Assembly: GCF_013868155.1 (NCBI RefSeq)
Contig: NZ_JACEOG010000001.1
Coordinates: 868,001-932,000 of the forward strand
Length of the DNA stretch: 64,000 nucleotides
Origin: Aeromicrobium phoceense
GTDB taxonomy: Bacteria > Actinomycetota > Actinomycetes > Propionibacteriales > Nocardioidaceae
Direction of reading: 5' to 3'
Shown piece after piece: positions 56,218 to 64,000 of the stretch (within the stretch, counting starts at the first letter, position 1; every line of letters begins with the position of its first letter). The notes beneath the pieces are model-generated. The model was given only the letters and a program-made list of their open reading frames with translations. It made no database searches and was not told where the DNA came from. The position numbers and the translations under genes are program-made.

Positions 56218-57563
56218 CGGTCGCGTTCCACGACTACTCCTGGACGCCGCTGCACGCCCGCCGCCCGGCGCTCGACCGGCTTGACCTGCGCATCGACCCC
56301 GGTGAGCGCGTCCTGCTGGTCGGGCCCAGCGGCAGTGGCAAGTCGACCGCCCTGCATGCGATCGCCGGCGCACTCGGCACGACGCTGGTCGGCGAGGCCA
56401 GCGGATCGGTCGAGGTGCACGGGCGCATCGGGATGGTCACCCAGAACCCGTCCTCGTCGATCGTCGCGGACCGGATCGGGCGCGACGTGGCGTTCGGCCC
56501 GGAGAACCTGGGTCTGCCGCGCGAGGAGATCTGGCGACGGGTCGACGCCGCGCTCGAGGCGGTGGGCCTGGATCAGGGGCGTGAGCGCTTCACCAGTGCG
56601 CTGTCGGGCGGAGAGCGGCACCGTCTCGCGCTCGCGGGCGCCCTGGCGACGGAGCCGGACCTGCTCCTGCTGGACGAGCCGACGTCCATGCTGGACGCCG
56701 AGCTGGCGGCGGAGGTCCGCGACGCCGTCCTGCGCGTCGTCGGCGACTGCTCGCTCCTCGTGGTCGAGCACCGCTTCGAGCTCTGGCTCGACCATGTCGA
56801 CCGGGTCGTCGTGCTCGAGGAGGGGCGACCGGTCTTCGACGGGTCCGTGCCGTCGTTCCGTGGCGCTGCCGTGCCGGAGGCGCTATGGATGCCGGGGCGC
56901 CCGGCGCCCGAGCCGGCCTGGATCCCTGAGGAACTGGTGCACCCGTTCGCCCCGGCCGGCGTCACCGCTCGTGCGCTGGTGATCGACCGGGTCACGCGCA
57001 CGCTGCGGGGCACCGAGCGCACGCGGGCGGTCGACGGGCTGACGCTCGAGCTGGCACCCGGCACCCTGACAGCGCTCGTGGGCCGCAGCGGAGCGGGCAA
57101 GTCCACGGCGCTGCTGGCGCTGGGCGGACTCCTGGAGCCCGTCTCGGGGGAGGTCGACGCACCGGCCGAGCTCGGCTGGTGCCCCCAGGACCCCGAGCTC
57201 GGCTTCGTCGCGCGGACGGTGCGCGAGGAGCTGGAGGCCAGCCCTGCAGCGTTCGGGCGCACCGTCGACGTGGACGCGGTGCTCGAGGTCATCGGCCTGG
57301 TCGGCCGTGGTGACGATCACCCCTACCGGCTGTCGGGCGGAGAGCAGCGCCGGCTGGCGCTCGCGGCCAGCTGCGCGCACCGGCCGGGGCTGGTCCTCGC
57401 GGACGAGCCCACCGTCGGACAGGACCGAGGCACGTGGGCGACCGTCGCCGGCTGGCTGGGGGCGTCGGCGCAGGCAGGTGCCACGGTGGCCGTCTCCACG
57501 CACGATCCGGACCTGCCGCGCGACCGCGACGTGGTCCTGCATGAGGGGGTCGTCGTGCGATGA
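56214..57563 (+). CDS. ykoD: ECF transporter ATPase with two ABC domains, YkoD-like
   Basis: 449 residues from GTG (GTGA overlap with ykoE). Domain 1: Walker A GPSGSGKST, signature LSGGERHRLALA, Walker B LLLLDEPTS. Domain 2: GRSGAGKST, LSGGEQRRLALA, VLADEPT. A single chain replaces the EcfA/EcfA' pair and powers uptake of thiamine or HMP with YkoE and YkoC. Confidence 0.88.
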   Translation: MTVAFHDYSWTPLHARRPALDRLDLRIDPGERVLLVGPSGSGKSTALHAIAGALGTTLVGEASGSVEVHGRIGMVTQNPSSSIVADRIGRDVAFGPENLGLPREEIWRRVDAALEAVGLDQGRERFTSALSGGERHRLALAGALATEPDLLLLDEPTSMLDAELAAEVRDAVLRVVGDCSLLVVEHRFELWLDHVDRVVVLEEGRPVFDGSVPSFRGAAVPEALWMPGRPAPEPAWIPEELVHPFAPAGVTARALVIDRVTRTLRGTERTRAVDGLTLELAPGTLTALVGRSGAGKSTALLALGGLLEPVSGEVDAPAELGWCPQDPELGFVARTVREELEASPAAFGRTVDVDAVLEVIGLVGRGDDHPYRLSGGEQRRLALAASCAHRPGLVLADEPTVGQDRGTWATVAGWLGASAQAGATVAVSTHDPDLPRDRDVVLHEGVVVR

Positions 57564-58237
57564 CTGGCCTGATCACGCGACTCAACCCGCTCGTCCTGCT
57601 GGCGATCGGCGTCGCCGCGGCCCTCGGCTCACCGGCGATCCGCACGATGCCGATCGCCGTGACGTGCGCCGCCGTCTACGTCGTGGCGGTCGTGGCGGTG
57701 GTGCCCTCGTGGCGGTATCCGGTGGTGTGCCTGGCCTTCGTGGCGCTCCCGGTCGCCACGATCGTGTGGAGCACGTGGCTGTTCGGCGGTCGCGACCTCG
57801 AGGTCGCGGCGGTCGCGGGAGTGCGGACCTTCGTCATGGCGTGGCCGGGCGCCGTGGCCGCCGGCTACATCGACGTCGCGCGCCTCGGCGACTACCTGGC
57901 CCAGACGCTGCACGTTCCCGGTCGGTTCGCCGCTGCGCTGTCCGCCGCGCTGCAACGGGTCGGCGGGGCGTGGCAGGCCTGGCACGACCTCGACCGGGCC
58001 CGCAGGGCGCGCGGGCTGCGGCGCCGCCCGTGGCCGATGGCCTTCGCGCTGCTGGTCCACACGATGAGGGACGCGAGCCGAACGTCGATCGCGATGGACG
58101 CCCGCGGCTTCGCCACGGCCGGGCGTCGGACGTGGGCCGAGGCGGCGACCTGGCCGCCGATCGACCTGCTCGCGCTGGCCTTCGCGGCCGCCGCAGGCGC
58201 CCTTCCCGTGCTCTTGTTACTCGCGAGTCGGGTGTGA
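57560..58237 (+). CDS. ykoC: ECF transporter T component, YkoC-like
   Basis: 225 residues, about five membrane helices in the N-terminal and C-terminal parts. Two Ala-Arg-Gly coupling motifs (RARRARGLRRRP and MDARGFA) are the EcfT hallmarks that grip the ATPases. Start overlaps the ykoD stop (ATGA). There is no ykoF, which in Bacillus completes the set. Confidence 0.87.
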   Translation: MTGLITRLNPLVLLAIGVAAALGSPAIRTMPIAVTCAAVYVVAVVAVVPSWRYPVVCLAFVALPVATIVWSTWLFGGRDLEVAAVAGVRTFVMAWPGAVAAGYIDVARLGDYLAQTLHVPGRFAAALSAALQRVGGAWQAWHDLDRARRARGLRRRPWPMAFALLVHTMRDASRTSIAMDARGFATAGRRTWAEAATWPPIDLLALAFAAAAGALPVLLLLASRV

Positions 58238-58259
58238 TCCCTCGACGGACGAGAGTGGC

Positions 58260-58289
58260 TTGCATCACAGTGCAACTAGAGGTTACAGT
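58260..58289 (+). promoter_or_regulatory. Promoter at the head of the mce region with GAGGTTACAG element
   Basis: TTGCAT (58260-58265), 18 nt, TACAGT (58284-58289). AACTAGAGGTTACAG overlaps the -10. The core matches the DUF6801-like gene at 52790 (ACTACGAGTTACAG). Confidence 0.5.
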
Positions 58290-58353
58290 CGACGCGATTG
58301 CGACCCGGGGGTGGCAATCAGCCGGGTCTGTCCAGTCGTGAAGCGAGGAAACC

Positions 58354-59397
58354 ATGCGCTTGAGCGCTCATGTACGTCGAGGCCTTCGCCTCGCGGTGGC
58401 CAGTGCCGTGGTCGGTGGCGGCGCCATCGCCTTCTCCGCGCCCGCGCAGGCCGTGCCGGCCAGCATCGACCGTGTCCCCTACGTCTGCAAGGCGCTGAAC
58501 TCCACGATCGACCTCTCGCTCCAAGGGCCCAAGCAGTTCTACGTGACGTCGCAGACCGATCTGCCTGCGAGCGTCGAAGCCGGTGCAACCGTGCCCGCGA
58601 CCGAGACGTCCCTGACGCTCGCGCTGTCGACCGCGCTCGTCGATCGGCTCTACGGACCGATGAAGGTGCGCCGGGTCAAGGGTTCCTCGACCACGAAGGT
58701 CGACCTTCAGGCCGTGGCGCCCGGGGGCGAGCTCGTCGAGACGATGAGCCCCGACGTCAAGGGACCCAACGGCGAGCCGGGACCCCTGGTCAACGACTGG
58801 GTCGACCTGACCGAGGGCAGCGAGGTGTCGATCGTCGCTCGCGGCAGGGTCGACGCCGTCGACGTGCCGCAGGCCGCTGACGGCAACGGCCTCATCTACG
58901 TCCAGATGCCCCTCAGCTTCACGCTCCACTCGGAGATGGACCCGCCGGTCGTCGGATCGATCTCCAAGGCAGACCTGCGGTGCACCCGAGGAGTGTTGAA
59001 CTCGGCCGGGGACGGCGTCGTTCCCGACAAGGAGCAGCGCATCATCGGCACCATCGCGGTCGGAGCGGGCTGCTCCCAGACCGAGTGCCCGCCGCCGCCT
59101 GTCGGGTCCGGGACCGAGACACCTGAGGATCCCGACGTTCCCGACGGAAGCGGAACCGACCCCGAGGTGATCGACCCGGTCAACCCCGACGATCCCACCG
59201 ACGTCAGCGACAGCGGCTACACCTGGGAGGACAGCGACGGCGACGGCGTGGCGGACACCACGACCAGCGTCTCCGCCGAGACGACCGAGCTCCCTGCGAC
59301 CGGGTCCCCGTTCGCTGCCGGCCTGGCCGCCCTCTTCGGCCTTCTCGTGGCGATCCGCCTGGCGCTCGCGGTGAGGGAGCGGCGCGCCGGCGCGTGA
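58354..59397 (+). CDS. LPATG-anchored DUF6801-like surface protein ahead of the mce operon
   Basis: 347 residues; GAGGAAA precedes the ATG. Signal peptide to about 32 (AQAVPA). One paired-cysteine domain: VPYVCKALNSTIDLSLQ ... VETSLTLAL-like ATETSLTLALSTALV ... DLRCTRG ... EQRIIGTIAVG. A further CSQTEC pair is followed by an acidic Pro/Asp spacer, the sortase motif LPATG (313-317), a hydrophobic helix and the RERR tail. It should be linked to the cell wall by a sortase encoded elsewhere. The mce ATPase starts 63 bp downstream with no terminator seen, so it may be the first gene of that operon. Ligand unknown. Confidence 0.72.
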   Translation: MRLSAHVRRGLRLAVASAVVGGGAIAFSAPAQAVPASIDRVPYVCKALNSTIDLSLQGPKQFYVTSQTDLPASVEAGATVPATETSLTLALSTALVDRLYGPMKVRRVKGSSTTKVDLQAVAPGGELVETMSPDVKGPNGEPGPLVNDWVDLTEGSEVSIVARGRVDAVDVPQAADGNGLIYVQMPLSFTLHSEMDPPVVGSISKADLRCTRGVLNSAGDGVVPDKEQRIIGTIAVGAGCSQTECPPPPVGSGTETPEDPDVPDGSGTDPEVIDPVNPDDPTDVSDSGYTWEDSDGDGVADTTTSVSAETTELPATGSPFAAGLAALFGLLVAIRLALAVRERRAGA

Positions 59398-59460
59398 TCC
59401 GGACGAGTTCCTCCAGGTGCCCGCGAACGCGCGGGCTCCGTCCCCCTGACAAGGAGCCCC

Positions 59461-60441
59461 ATGGGTGTCGAAGTTCGCGTCGAAGGCCTGACCAAGACGT
59501 TCGGTCAGCAGACGATCTGGCGTGACGTGTCGCTGACGCTGCCCGCCGGGCAGATCAGCGTCATGCTCGGCCCGTCGGGCACCGGCAAGTCGGTGTTCCT
59601 CAAGGCGCTCATCGGCCTGCTCAAGCCCGACGAGGGACACATCTTCATCGAGGGCACCGACATCGCCACCTGCAGCGAGCGCGAGCTCTACGAGATCCGC
59701 AAGCTGTTCGGCGTGCTGTTCCAGGACGGGGCCATGTTCGGGTCGATGACCCTGTTCGACAACGTGGCCTTCCCCCTGCGCGAGCACACCCGCAAGAACG
59801 AGACCGAGATTCGCGACATCGTCATGGAGAAGATGTCGATGGTCGGCCTCGTGGGCGCCGAGATGAAGCTTCCCGGTGAGATCTCCGGCGGCATGCGCAA
59901 GCGAGCCGGCCTCGCTCGTGCGCTGGTGCTCGAGCCCGAGATCATCCTGTTCGACGAGCCGGACTCCGGCCTGGATCCGGTGCGCACCGCGTTCATCAAC
60001 CAGCTCATGGTCGACCTGAACGCCCAGACCGAGGCCACCTTCCTCATCGTCACCCACGACATCAACACCGCGCGCACGGTGCCCGACAACATCGGCCTGC
60101 TCTACCACCGCCACCTCTCGATGTTCGGTCCCCGCGAGATGCTGCTCTCGAGCGAGGAGCCGGCGGTGCGCCAGTTCCTCAACGCCCAGACCGTGGGGCC
60201 CATCGGCATGAGCGAGGAGAAGGACGCAGACGAGCTCGCCGCCGAGGACCACACCACGCTGCCGCCGCTGCCGCCCATCCCGCTCCAGCTCTTCCCGTCC
60301 GACGGCCGCCCTCGCGCCACGCAGGCCGAGCCGGGGGCCTGGTGCGCCGCCCACGGTGTCGTCCCGCCGCCGGGCTCCTTCGAGAACGACGGCTCGGGGT
60401 TCATGTCCCCGTCGCCGCAGTCCGTCGGCGGTGCCCGTTGA
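59461..60441 (+). CDS. mceG: Mce transporter ATPase, MlaF/MceG-like
   Basis: 326 residues. Walker A GPSGTGKSV, signature EISGGMRKRAGLARAL (the ISGGM variant typical of Mla/Mce ATPases), Walker B IILFDEPDSGLDP. Residues about 255-326 form a Pro-rich extension like that of MceG/Mkl, needed there for complex stability. It energises lipid transport through the YrbE pair. First canonical gene of the mce operon; in mycobacteria this ATPase is encoded away from mce loci, but here it is inside. Confidence 0.88.
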   Translation: MGVEVRVEGLTKTFGQQTIWRDVSLTLPAGQISVMLGPSGTGKSVFLKALIGLLKPDEGHIFIEGTDIATCSERELYEIRKLFGVLFQDGAMFGSMTLFDNVAFPLREHTRKNETEIRDIVMEKMSMVGLVGAEMKLPGEISGGMRKRAGLARALVLEPEIILFDEPDSGLDPVRTAFINQLMVDLNAQTEATFLIVTHDINTARTVPDNIGLLYHRHLSMFGPREMLLSSEEPAVRQFLNAQTVGPIGMSEEKDADELAAEDHTTLPPLPPIPLQLFPSDGRPRATQAEPGAWCAAHGVVPPPGSFENDGSGFMSPSPQSVGGAR

Positions 60442-61217
60442 GCCTGATCGCCACCGTCACGGCGCCGCTGGCGACCGCAGGACGACTCTTCGCCTTCGGC
60501 ACTGACGTGCTGATCGCCGTCTTCCGCCGGCCGTTCCAGTTCCGCGAGTTCATCCAGCAGGCGTGGTTCATCGCCTCGATCACGATCATCCCGATCGCCC
60601 TGGTGGCCATCCCGTTCGGTGCCGTCGTGGCGCTGCAGACCGGCAGCCTCGTCCAGCAGTTCGGCGCGCAGTCGTTCGTGGGCTCGGCCGCGGTCCTGGC
60701 GGTGCTGCGCGAGGCTGCCCCGATCGCCACGGCGCTGCTGGTGGCGGGTGCCGGTGGGTCCGCGATCGCTGCCGACCTCGGAGCCCGCAAGATCCGTGAG
60801 GAACTCGACGCGATGATGGTGCTGGGTATCGACCCGATCCAGCGTCTCGTCGTGCCGCGGGTCCTGGCCTGCATGCTCGTGGCCGTCTTCCTCAACGGAC
60901 TGGTCAGCGTCGTCGGCGTGCTCGGCGGCTACATCTTCAACGTCGTGCTCCAAGGGGGCACCCCGGGCGCCTACCTGGCCTCGTTCACGGCGCTCGCCCA
61001 GACGCCCGACCTCTACCAGGGCATGGCGAAGGCCCTCGTGTTCGGCCTGATCGCCGCGCTCGTGTCCACCTACATGGGGATGCACGCCGACGGCGGTCCG
61101 CAGGGCGTCGGCCAGGCCGTCATGGAGTCGGTCGTCATCACCTTCCTCCTCCTGTTCATGGCGAACTTCGTCATGAGCGCGCTGTACTTCCAGCTCGTCC
61201 CGGCGAAGGCGTTGTGA
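60438..61217 (+). CDS. yrbEA: YrbE/MlaE-family permease A
   Basis: 259 residues from TTG 60438, which overlaps the ATPase stop as TTGA; no ATG fits the N-terminus. Five or six membrane helices. AAPIATALLVAGAGGSAIAADLGARKIREELDAM is the conserved MlaE core with the EQ-loop-like acidic segment that meets the ATPase. One of two permease halves of the Mce lipid importer. Confidence 0.87.
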   Translation: MSLIATVTAPLATAGRLFAFGTDVLIAVFRRPFQFREFIQQAWFIASITIIPIALVAIPFGAVVALQTGSLVQQFGAQSFVGSAAVLAVLREAAPIATALLVAGAGGSAIAADLGARKIREELDAMMVLGIDPIQRLVVPRVLACMLVAVFLNGLVSVVGVLGGYIFNVVLQGGTPGAYLASFTALAQTPDLYQGMAKALVFGLIAALVSTYMGMHADGGPQGVGQAVMESVVITFLLLFMANFVMSALYFQLVPAKAL

Positions 61218-61218
61218 C

Positions 61219-62046
61219 GTGGTCGACGTCAAGAGCGCCTACCGGCGGCCCCTGAGCACGCTGGACGACCTCGGACTCCAGCTCGCGTTCTACATCCGCA
61301 CGATCGCGTGGATGCCCCGCGTGGTCATGAGGTACCCGCGGGAGATCCTGCGCCTGCTCTCCGAGGTCACCTTCGGGCGCGGCTCGCTCGCAGTGATCGG
61401 CGGCACGGTCGGCGTCATCACGACGATGTCGTTCTTCACCGGCGTCGAGGTCGGCATGCAGGGCCACAGTGCCCTGGAGCAGCTGGGCACCAGTGCGTTC
61501 TCCGGCTTCTTCTCGGCGTACTTCAACACGCGCGAGATCGCGCCGCTCGTCGCCGGCATCGCGCTGGCCGCCACCGTGGGCTGCGGCTTCACGGCGCAAC
61601 TGGGCGCCATGCGGATCTCCGAGGAGGTCGACGCGCTCGAGGTCATGGCCATCCCGTCGCTCCCCTACCTGGTCACGACGCGCGTGATCGCCGGGCTCAT
61701 CGCGATCATCCCGCTGTACATGCTCGGACTGATGGCCTCGTACTTCGCGACCAAGCTCACGGTGACGGCCATCTATGGTCAGAGCGAGGGCACCTACGAC
61801 CACTACTTCAACCTGTTCCTCCCGCCGGAGGACGTGCTCTGGTCGTTCTTCAAGGTGCTGGTGTTCGCGTTCCTCGTGATCCTCATCCACTGCTACTACG
61901 GCTACTACGCCAGCGGTGGCCCCGTCGGCGTCGGCGTGGCGGTGGGCCGCGCCGTCCGCACGTCGATCGTCGTCATCAACGTCGCGGACCTCATGATGTC
62001 GATGGCGATCTGGGGCACCACCACGACCGTCAGGCTGGCCGGCTGA
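61219..62046 (+). CDS. yrbEB: YrbE/MlaE-family permease B
   Basis: 275 residues from GTG one base after the previous stop. TREIAPLVAGIALAATVGCGFTAQLGAMRISEEVDALEVM is the same core as in permease A. Longer N-terminal arm. Stop and next start overlap as TGATG. Confidence 0.87.
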   Translation: MVDVKSAYRRPLSTLDDLGLQLAFYIRTIAWMPRVVMRYPREILRLLSEVTFGRGSLAVIGGTVGVITTMSFFTGVEVGMQGHSALEQLGTSAFSGFFSAYFNTREIAPLVAGIALAATVGCGFTAQLGAMRISEEVDALEVMAIPSLPYLVTTRVIAGLIAIIPLYMLGLMASYFATKLTVTAIYGQSEGTYDHYFNLFLPPEDVLWSFFKVLVFAFLVILIHCYYGYYASGGPVGVGVAVGRAVRTSIVVINVADLMMSMAIWGTTTTVRLAG

Positions 62047-63362
62047 TGCCCCGCGTCTCGACGATGGACCGTCCTGCCGTGGTCCGCGGCCTCGGCGTCG
62101 TCATGGTCGCCCTGGTCGCCGGGTCGGTGTTCCTCACCTACGCGATGTTCACGAAGCTGTTCTCCGACGACGTCCCCGTCACGATCCGCAGCTCGAGCGC
62201 CGGCCTGCAGCTCAATGCCAACGCCGACGTCAAGCTGCGCGGGGTGATCGTCGGCCGGGTCGACGAGATCACCTCGGAAGAGGGCCAAGCGGTGATCCAC
62301 CTGGCACTCGATCCCGAGCAGCAGCCACTGATCGCCGCCGACGTCCAGGCGTTCGTCGTCCCCAAGACGCTGTTCGGCGAGAAGTACGTCGACCTGCAAC
62401 CGGTCGCTCAGTCGTCGGGACAGCCGATCGAGGCGGGGGACGAGATCGTCCAGGCGGCGCTGCCGTCGGACGTGGAGAACCTGCTGACCGACCTCGACCC
62501 CCTGCTGACGGCACTCAATCCCGAAGACCTGTCGTACGTTCTCACGGCGCTGTCCGACGCGCTCTCCGGCCAGGGCGAGACGCTCGGCACGGGCCTGGAG
62601 ACGCTGTCGGCCTACCTGCAGAAGATGACCCCACTGGCTCCCGAGCTCGTCGAGGACATCACGCTGCTCGGCGACACGGCAAGGACGTATGCCGACGCGA
62701 TGCCCGAGATCGGCACCACCCTGCGCAACGCCGTGGTCACGGGCAACACGCTCACGGCTCGCCGGGCGCAGCTGCAGTCCCTGTTCGTGGAGACCGCCGC
62801 CTTCGCGACGTCGGCCGAAGCGCTCTTCGACCGCTCGGGCGACGACTTCATCACGCTCGCGCGTGACTCCCGGCCCACGCTCGAGCTGCTGGCCGACTAC
62901 TCGCCGACCATCGGCTGCGTGCTCCAGGGCATCGACCGGCTCATGCCCGCCATCGACAGCACGTTCCGCAACAACCGCGCCAATGTGTCGATCGAGTTCG
63001 CGCCGCGTTCGCCGCGCGAGTACGACGGCCGTGACACGCCGCGCCTGCCCGCCGCCACCGGCGGCCCGGGCTCCTTGTCTCCCAGTTGCGCCACGCTGCC
63101 GGGCACGCGGTACACGAAGAAGCGCCCCGCGCCGGGCATGAGCGACTCACTGCTCGAGGAGCTCGGCGTGGGCGGCGACCTCGGAAAGCGAGTGCCGCTG
63201 ACGGCGCCGACCGTCGTACGCTCCGGCGGCAGTGCCGCCGAGGCCGAACAGGTCAAGGCGATCGTGGCGGCGTCCCTCGGCGTCGAGCCGAAGGACGTTC
63301 CCGATGTGGCGACCGCGCTCTACGGGCCGGTCCTGCGCGGAGCGGAGGTGAGCCTCGGATGA
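62046..63362 (+). CDS. mceA: MCE-family protein A (substrate-binding)
   Basis: 438 residues: an N-terminal membrane anchor (about 15-38), the MCE domain (about 45-120; LNANADVKLRGVIVGRVDEI, VPKTLFGEKYVDLQP), then a helical region to about 310 and a polar C-terminal tail. MCE proteins assemble as a hexameric tube that carries lipids or sterols across the cell envelope. Overlaps the next mce gene by 4 bp (ATGA). Confidence 0.87.
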   Translation: MPRVSTMDRPAVVRGLGVVMVALVAGSVFLTYAMFTKLFSDDVPVTIRSSSAGLQLNANADVKLRGVIVGRVDEITSEEGQAVIHLALDPEQQPLIAADVQAFVVPKTLFGEKYVDLQPVAQSSGQPIEAGDEIVQAALPSDVENLLTDLDPLLTALNPEDLSYVLTALSDALSGQGETLGTGLETLSAYLQKMTPLAPELVEDITLLGDTARTYADAMPEIGTTLRNAVVTGNTLTARRAQLQSLFVETAAFATSAEALFDRSGDDFITLARDSRPTLELLADYSPTIGCVLQGIDRLMPAIDSTFRNNRANVSIEFAPRSPREYDGRDTPRLPAATGGPGSLSPSCATLPGTRYTKKRPAPGMSDSLLEELGVGGDLGKRVPLTAPTVVRSGGSAAEAEQVKAIVAASLGVEPKDVPDVATALYGPVLRGAEVSLG

Positions 63363-64000
63363 GCCGTACCGGACTCGACCGCGCGACCGCGCGCTCGTTC
63401 GTGAAGCTGATGGTCTTCCTGGTCGTCACCGGGCTCCTGACGGCCCTGCTGGCGGCGGTCATCGGGAATCGCTCGTTCAGTCGCACGCACGAGTACCGCG
63501 CCGTCTTCAGCGACGTCACCAGCCTCGTGGTGGGTGACGACGTGCGCATCGCGGGGGTGCGCGTCGGCAACGTCTCCGACGTCGAGGTGCACTCGGGCAA
63601 CTCGGCGATCGTGACGCTCAACGTCGACACCGACATCGCGCTCACCCAGGGCACACAGGCCTCCCTGCGCTACCGCAACATGATCGGCCAGCGCTACATC
63701 TCGCTCAGCGAGGGCGACGGCCCCGCCGCGCGACTGAAGGAAGGCGAGACGATCGGCCTCGACCGCACCACCCCCGCGCTGGACTTGACCGACCTGTTCG
63801 GCGGCTTCCAGCCGCTGTTCGAGGCGCTGTCGCCCGAGGACACGAACCAGCTCGCCTACGAGCTGATCCAGGTGTTCCAGGGTGAGAGCGGCACGGTCGA
63901 GTCGCTGTTGGCGCACACCGCCTCCCTCACCGGCACCCTGGCCGAGCGCGACGAGCTGATCGGGTCGGTGATCGACAACCTCACGGTCGTCCTGACCTCG
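63359..64000 (+). CDS. mceB: MCE-family protein B, 5' part only
   Basis: 214 codons before the window ends, frame still open. Membrane anchor at about 15-36, MCE domain at about 43-120 (FSDVTSLVVGDDVRIAGVRVGNVSDVEV, RYRNMIGQRYISLSEG), then the start of the helical region (TDLFGGFQPLFEAL). Further mce genes (C-F) are expected beyond the end. Confidence 0.87.
   Translation, partial: MSRTGLDRATARSFVKLMVFLVVTGLLTALLAAVIGNRSFSRTHEYRAVFSDVTSLVVGDDVRIAGVRVGNVSDVEVHSGNSAIVTLNVDTDIALTQGTQASLRYRNMIGQRYISLSEGDGPAARLKEGETIGLDRTTPALDLTDLFGGFQPLFEALSPEDTNQLAYELIQVFQGESGTVESLLAHTASLTGTLAERDELIGSVIDNLTVVLTS

Overview
High-GC DNA with short intergenic gaps, many GTG starts, 1-4 bp start/stop overlaps, and families typical of actinobacteria: an mce lipid-import operon, an EtfD-type ETF:quinone oxidoreductase, FadE5, MprAB-PepD, a mycothiol-dependent-type enzyme and HelD. 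A non-mycobacterial actinobacterium, most likely Nocardioidaceae (Aeromicrobium/Nocardioides-like), is my inference; no rRNA is present to settle it. There is no integrase, transposase, CRISPR array or phage module, so this reads as ordinary chromosome with several patches of secreted-protein genes.

Layout. 1-4189: leucine-type acyl-CoA catabolism (carboxyltransferase end, biotin carboxylase, isovaleryl-type dehydrogenase, hydratase), closed by a strong two-way terminator. 4235-11613: surface/secreted proteins: two tandem NPCBM-like paralogs, an NHL propeller with cysteine-bearing Ig-like modules, and a frameshifted multi-domain protein resembling DUF6801. 11696-15297: HelD-like ATPase and a membrane metallophosphoesterase. 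15301-17723: an array of about 74-bp REP-like repeats, then a Trp-Trp leader peptide and attenuator ahead of a fused TrpE-TrpG. 17727-21283 (minus): MprA-MprB-PepD envelope-stress module. 21296-25238: fructosamine kinase, LMW phosphatase, holin-like membrane protein, EamA transporter and a HisC-type aminotransferase. 25281-28594: CRP/GlxR-type site and a branched-chain 2-oxoacid dehydrogenase operon (E1a, E1b, E2). 28682-35264: MFS transporter, SDR, a three-gene minus-strand operon, and FadE5 behind a palindromic operator. 35154-42251: tiny membrane ORF divergent from a LysR regulator, RTX protein, TauE/SafE, uracil permease, crotonase, alpha/beta hydrolase, tRNA-Gly(CCC), Usp, dcd. 42256-47587: HAD phosphatase, ELP-repeat secreted protein and partner, PsuG/PsuK. 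47658-52637 (minus): EtfD, MFS, NUDIX/DUF4916. 52790-58237: a second DUF6801-like protein with Thr-Glu-Pro-Thr repeats, VanZ, and a TPP-riboswitch-controlled YkoE-YkoD-YkoC transporter. 58354-64000: an LPATG-anchored DUF6801-like protein at the head of an mce operon (MceG-type ATPase, two YrbE permeases, MceA, partial MceB).

Themes. Lipid and acyl-CoA use recurs: Mce import, FadE5 and the IVD-like dehydrogenase, EtfD passing ETF electrons to quinone, and the branched-chain dehydrogenase and carboxylase. The least explained material is the family of paired-cysteine secreted domains at three loci (six domain copies). Their promoter regions share a GAG(G)TTACA element, and one copy is physically coupled to the mce operon. 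Many genes look leaderless, with a TANNNT box 6-7 nt before the start codon, which helped decide several starts.
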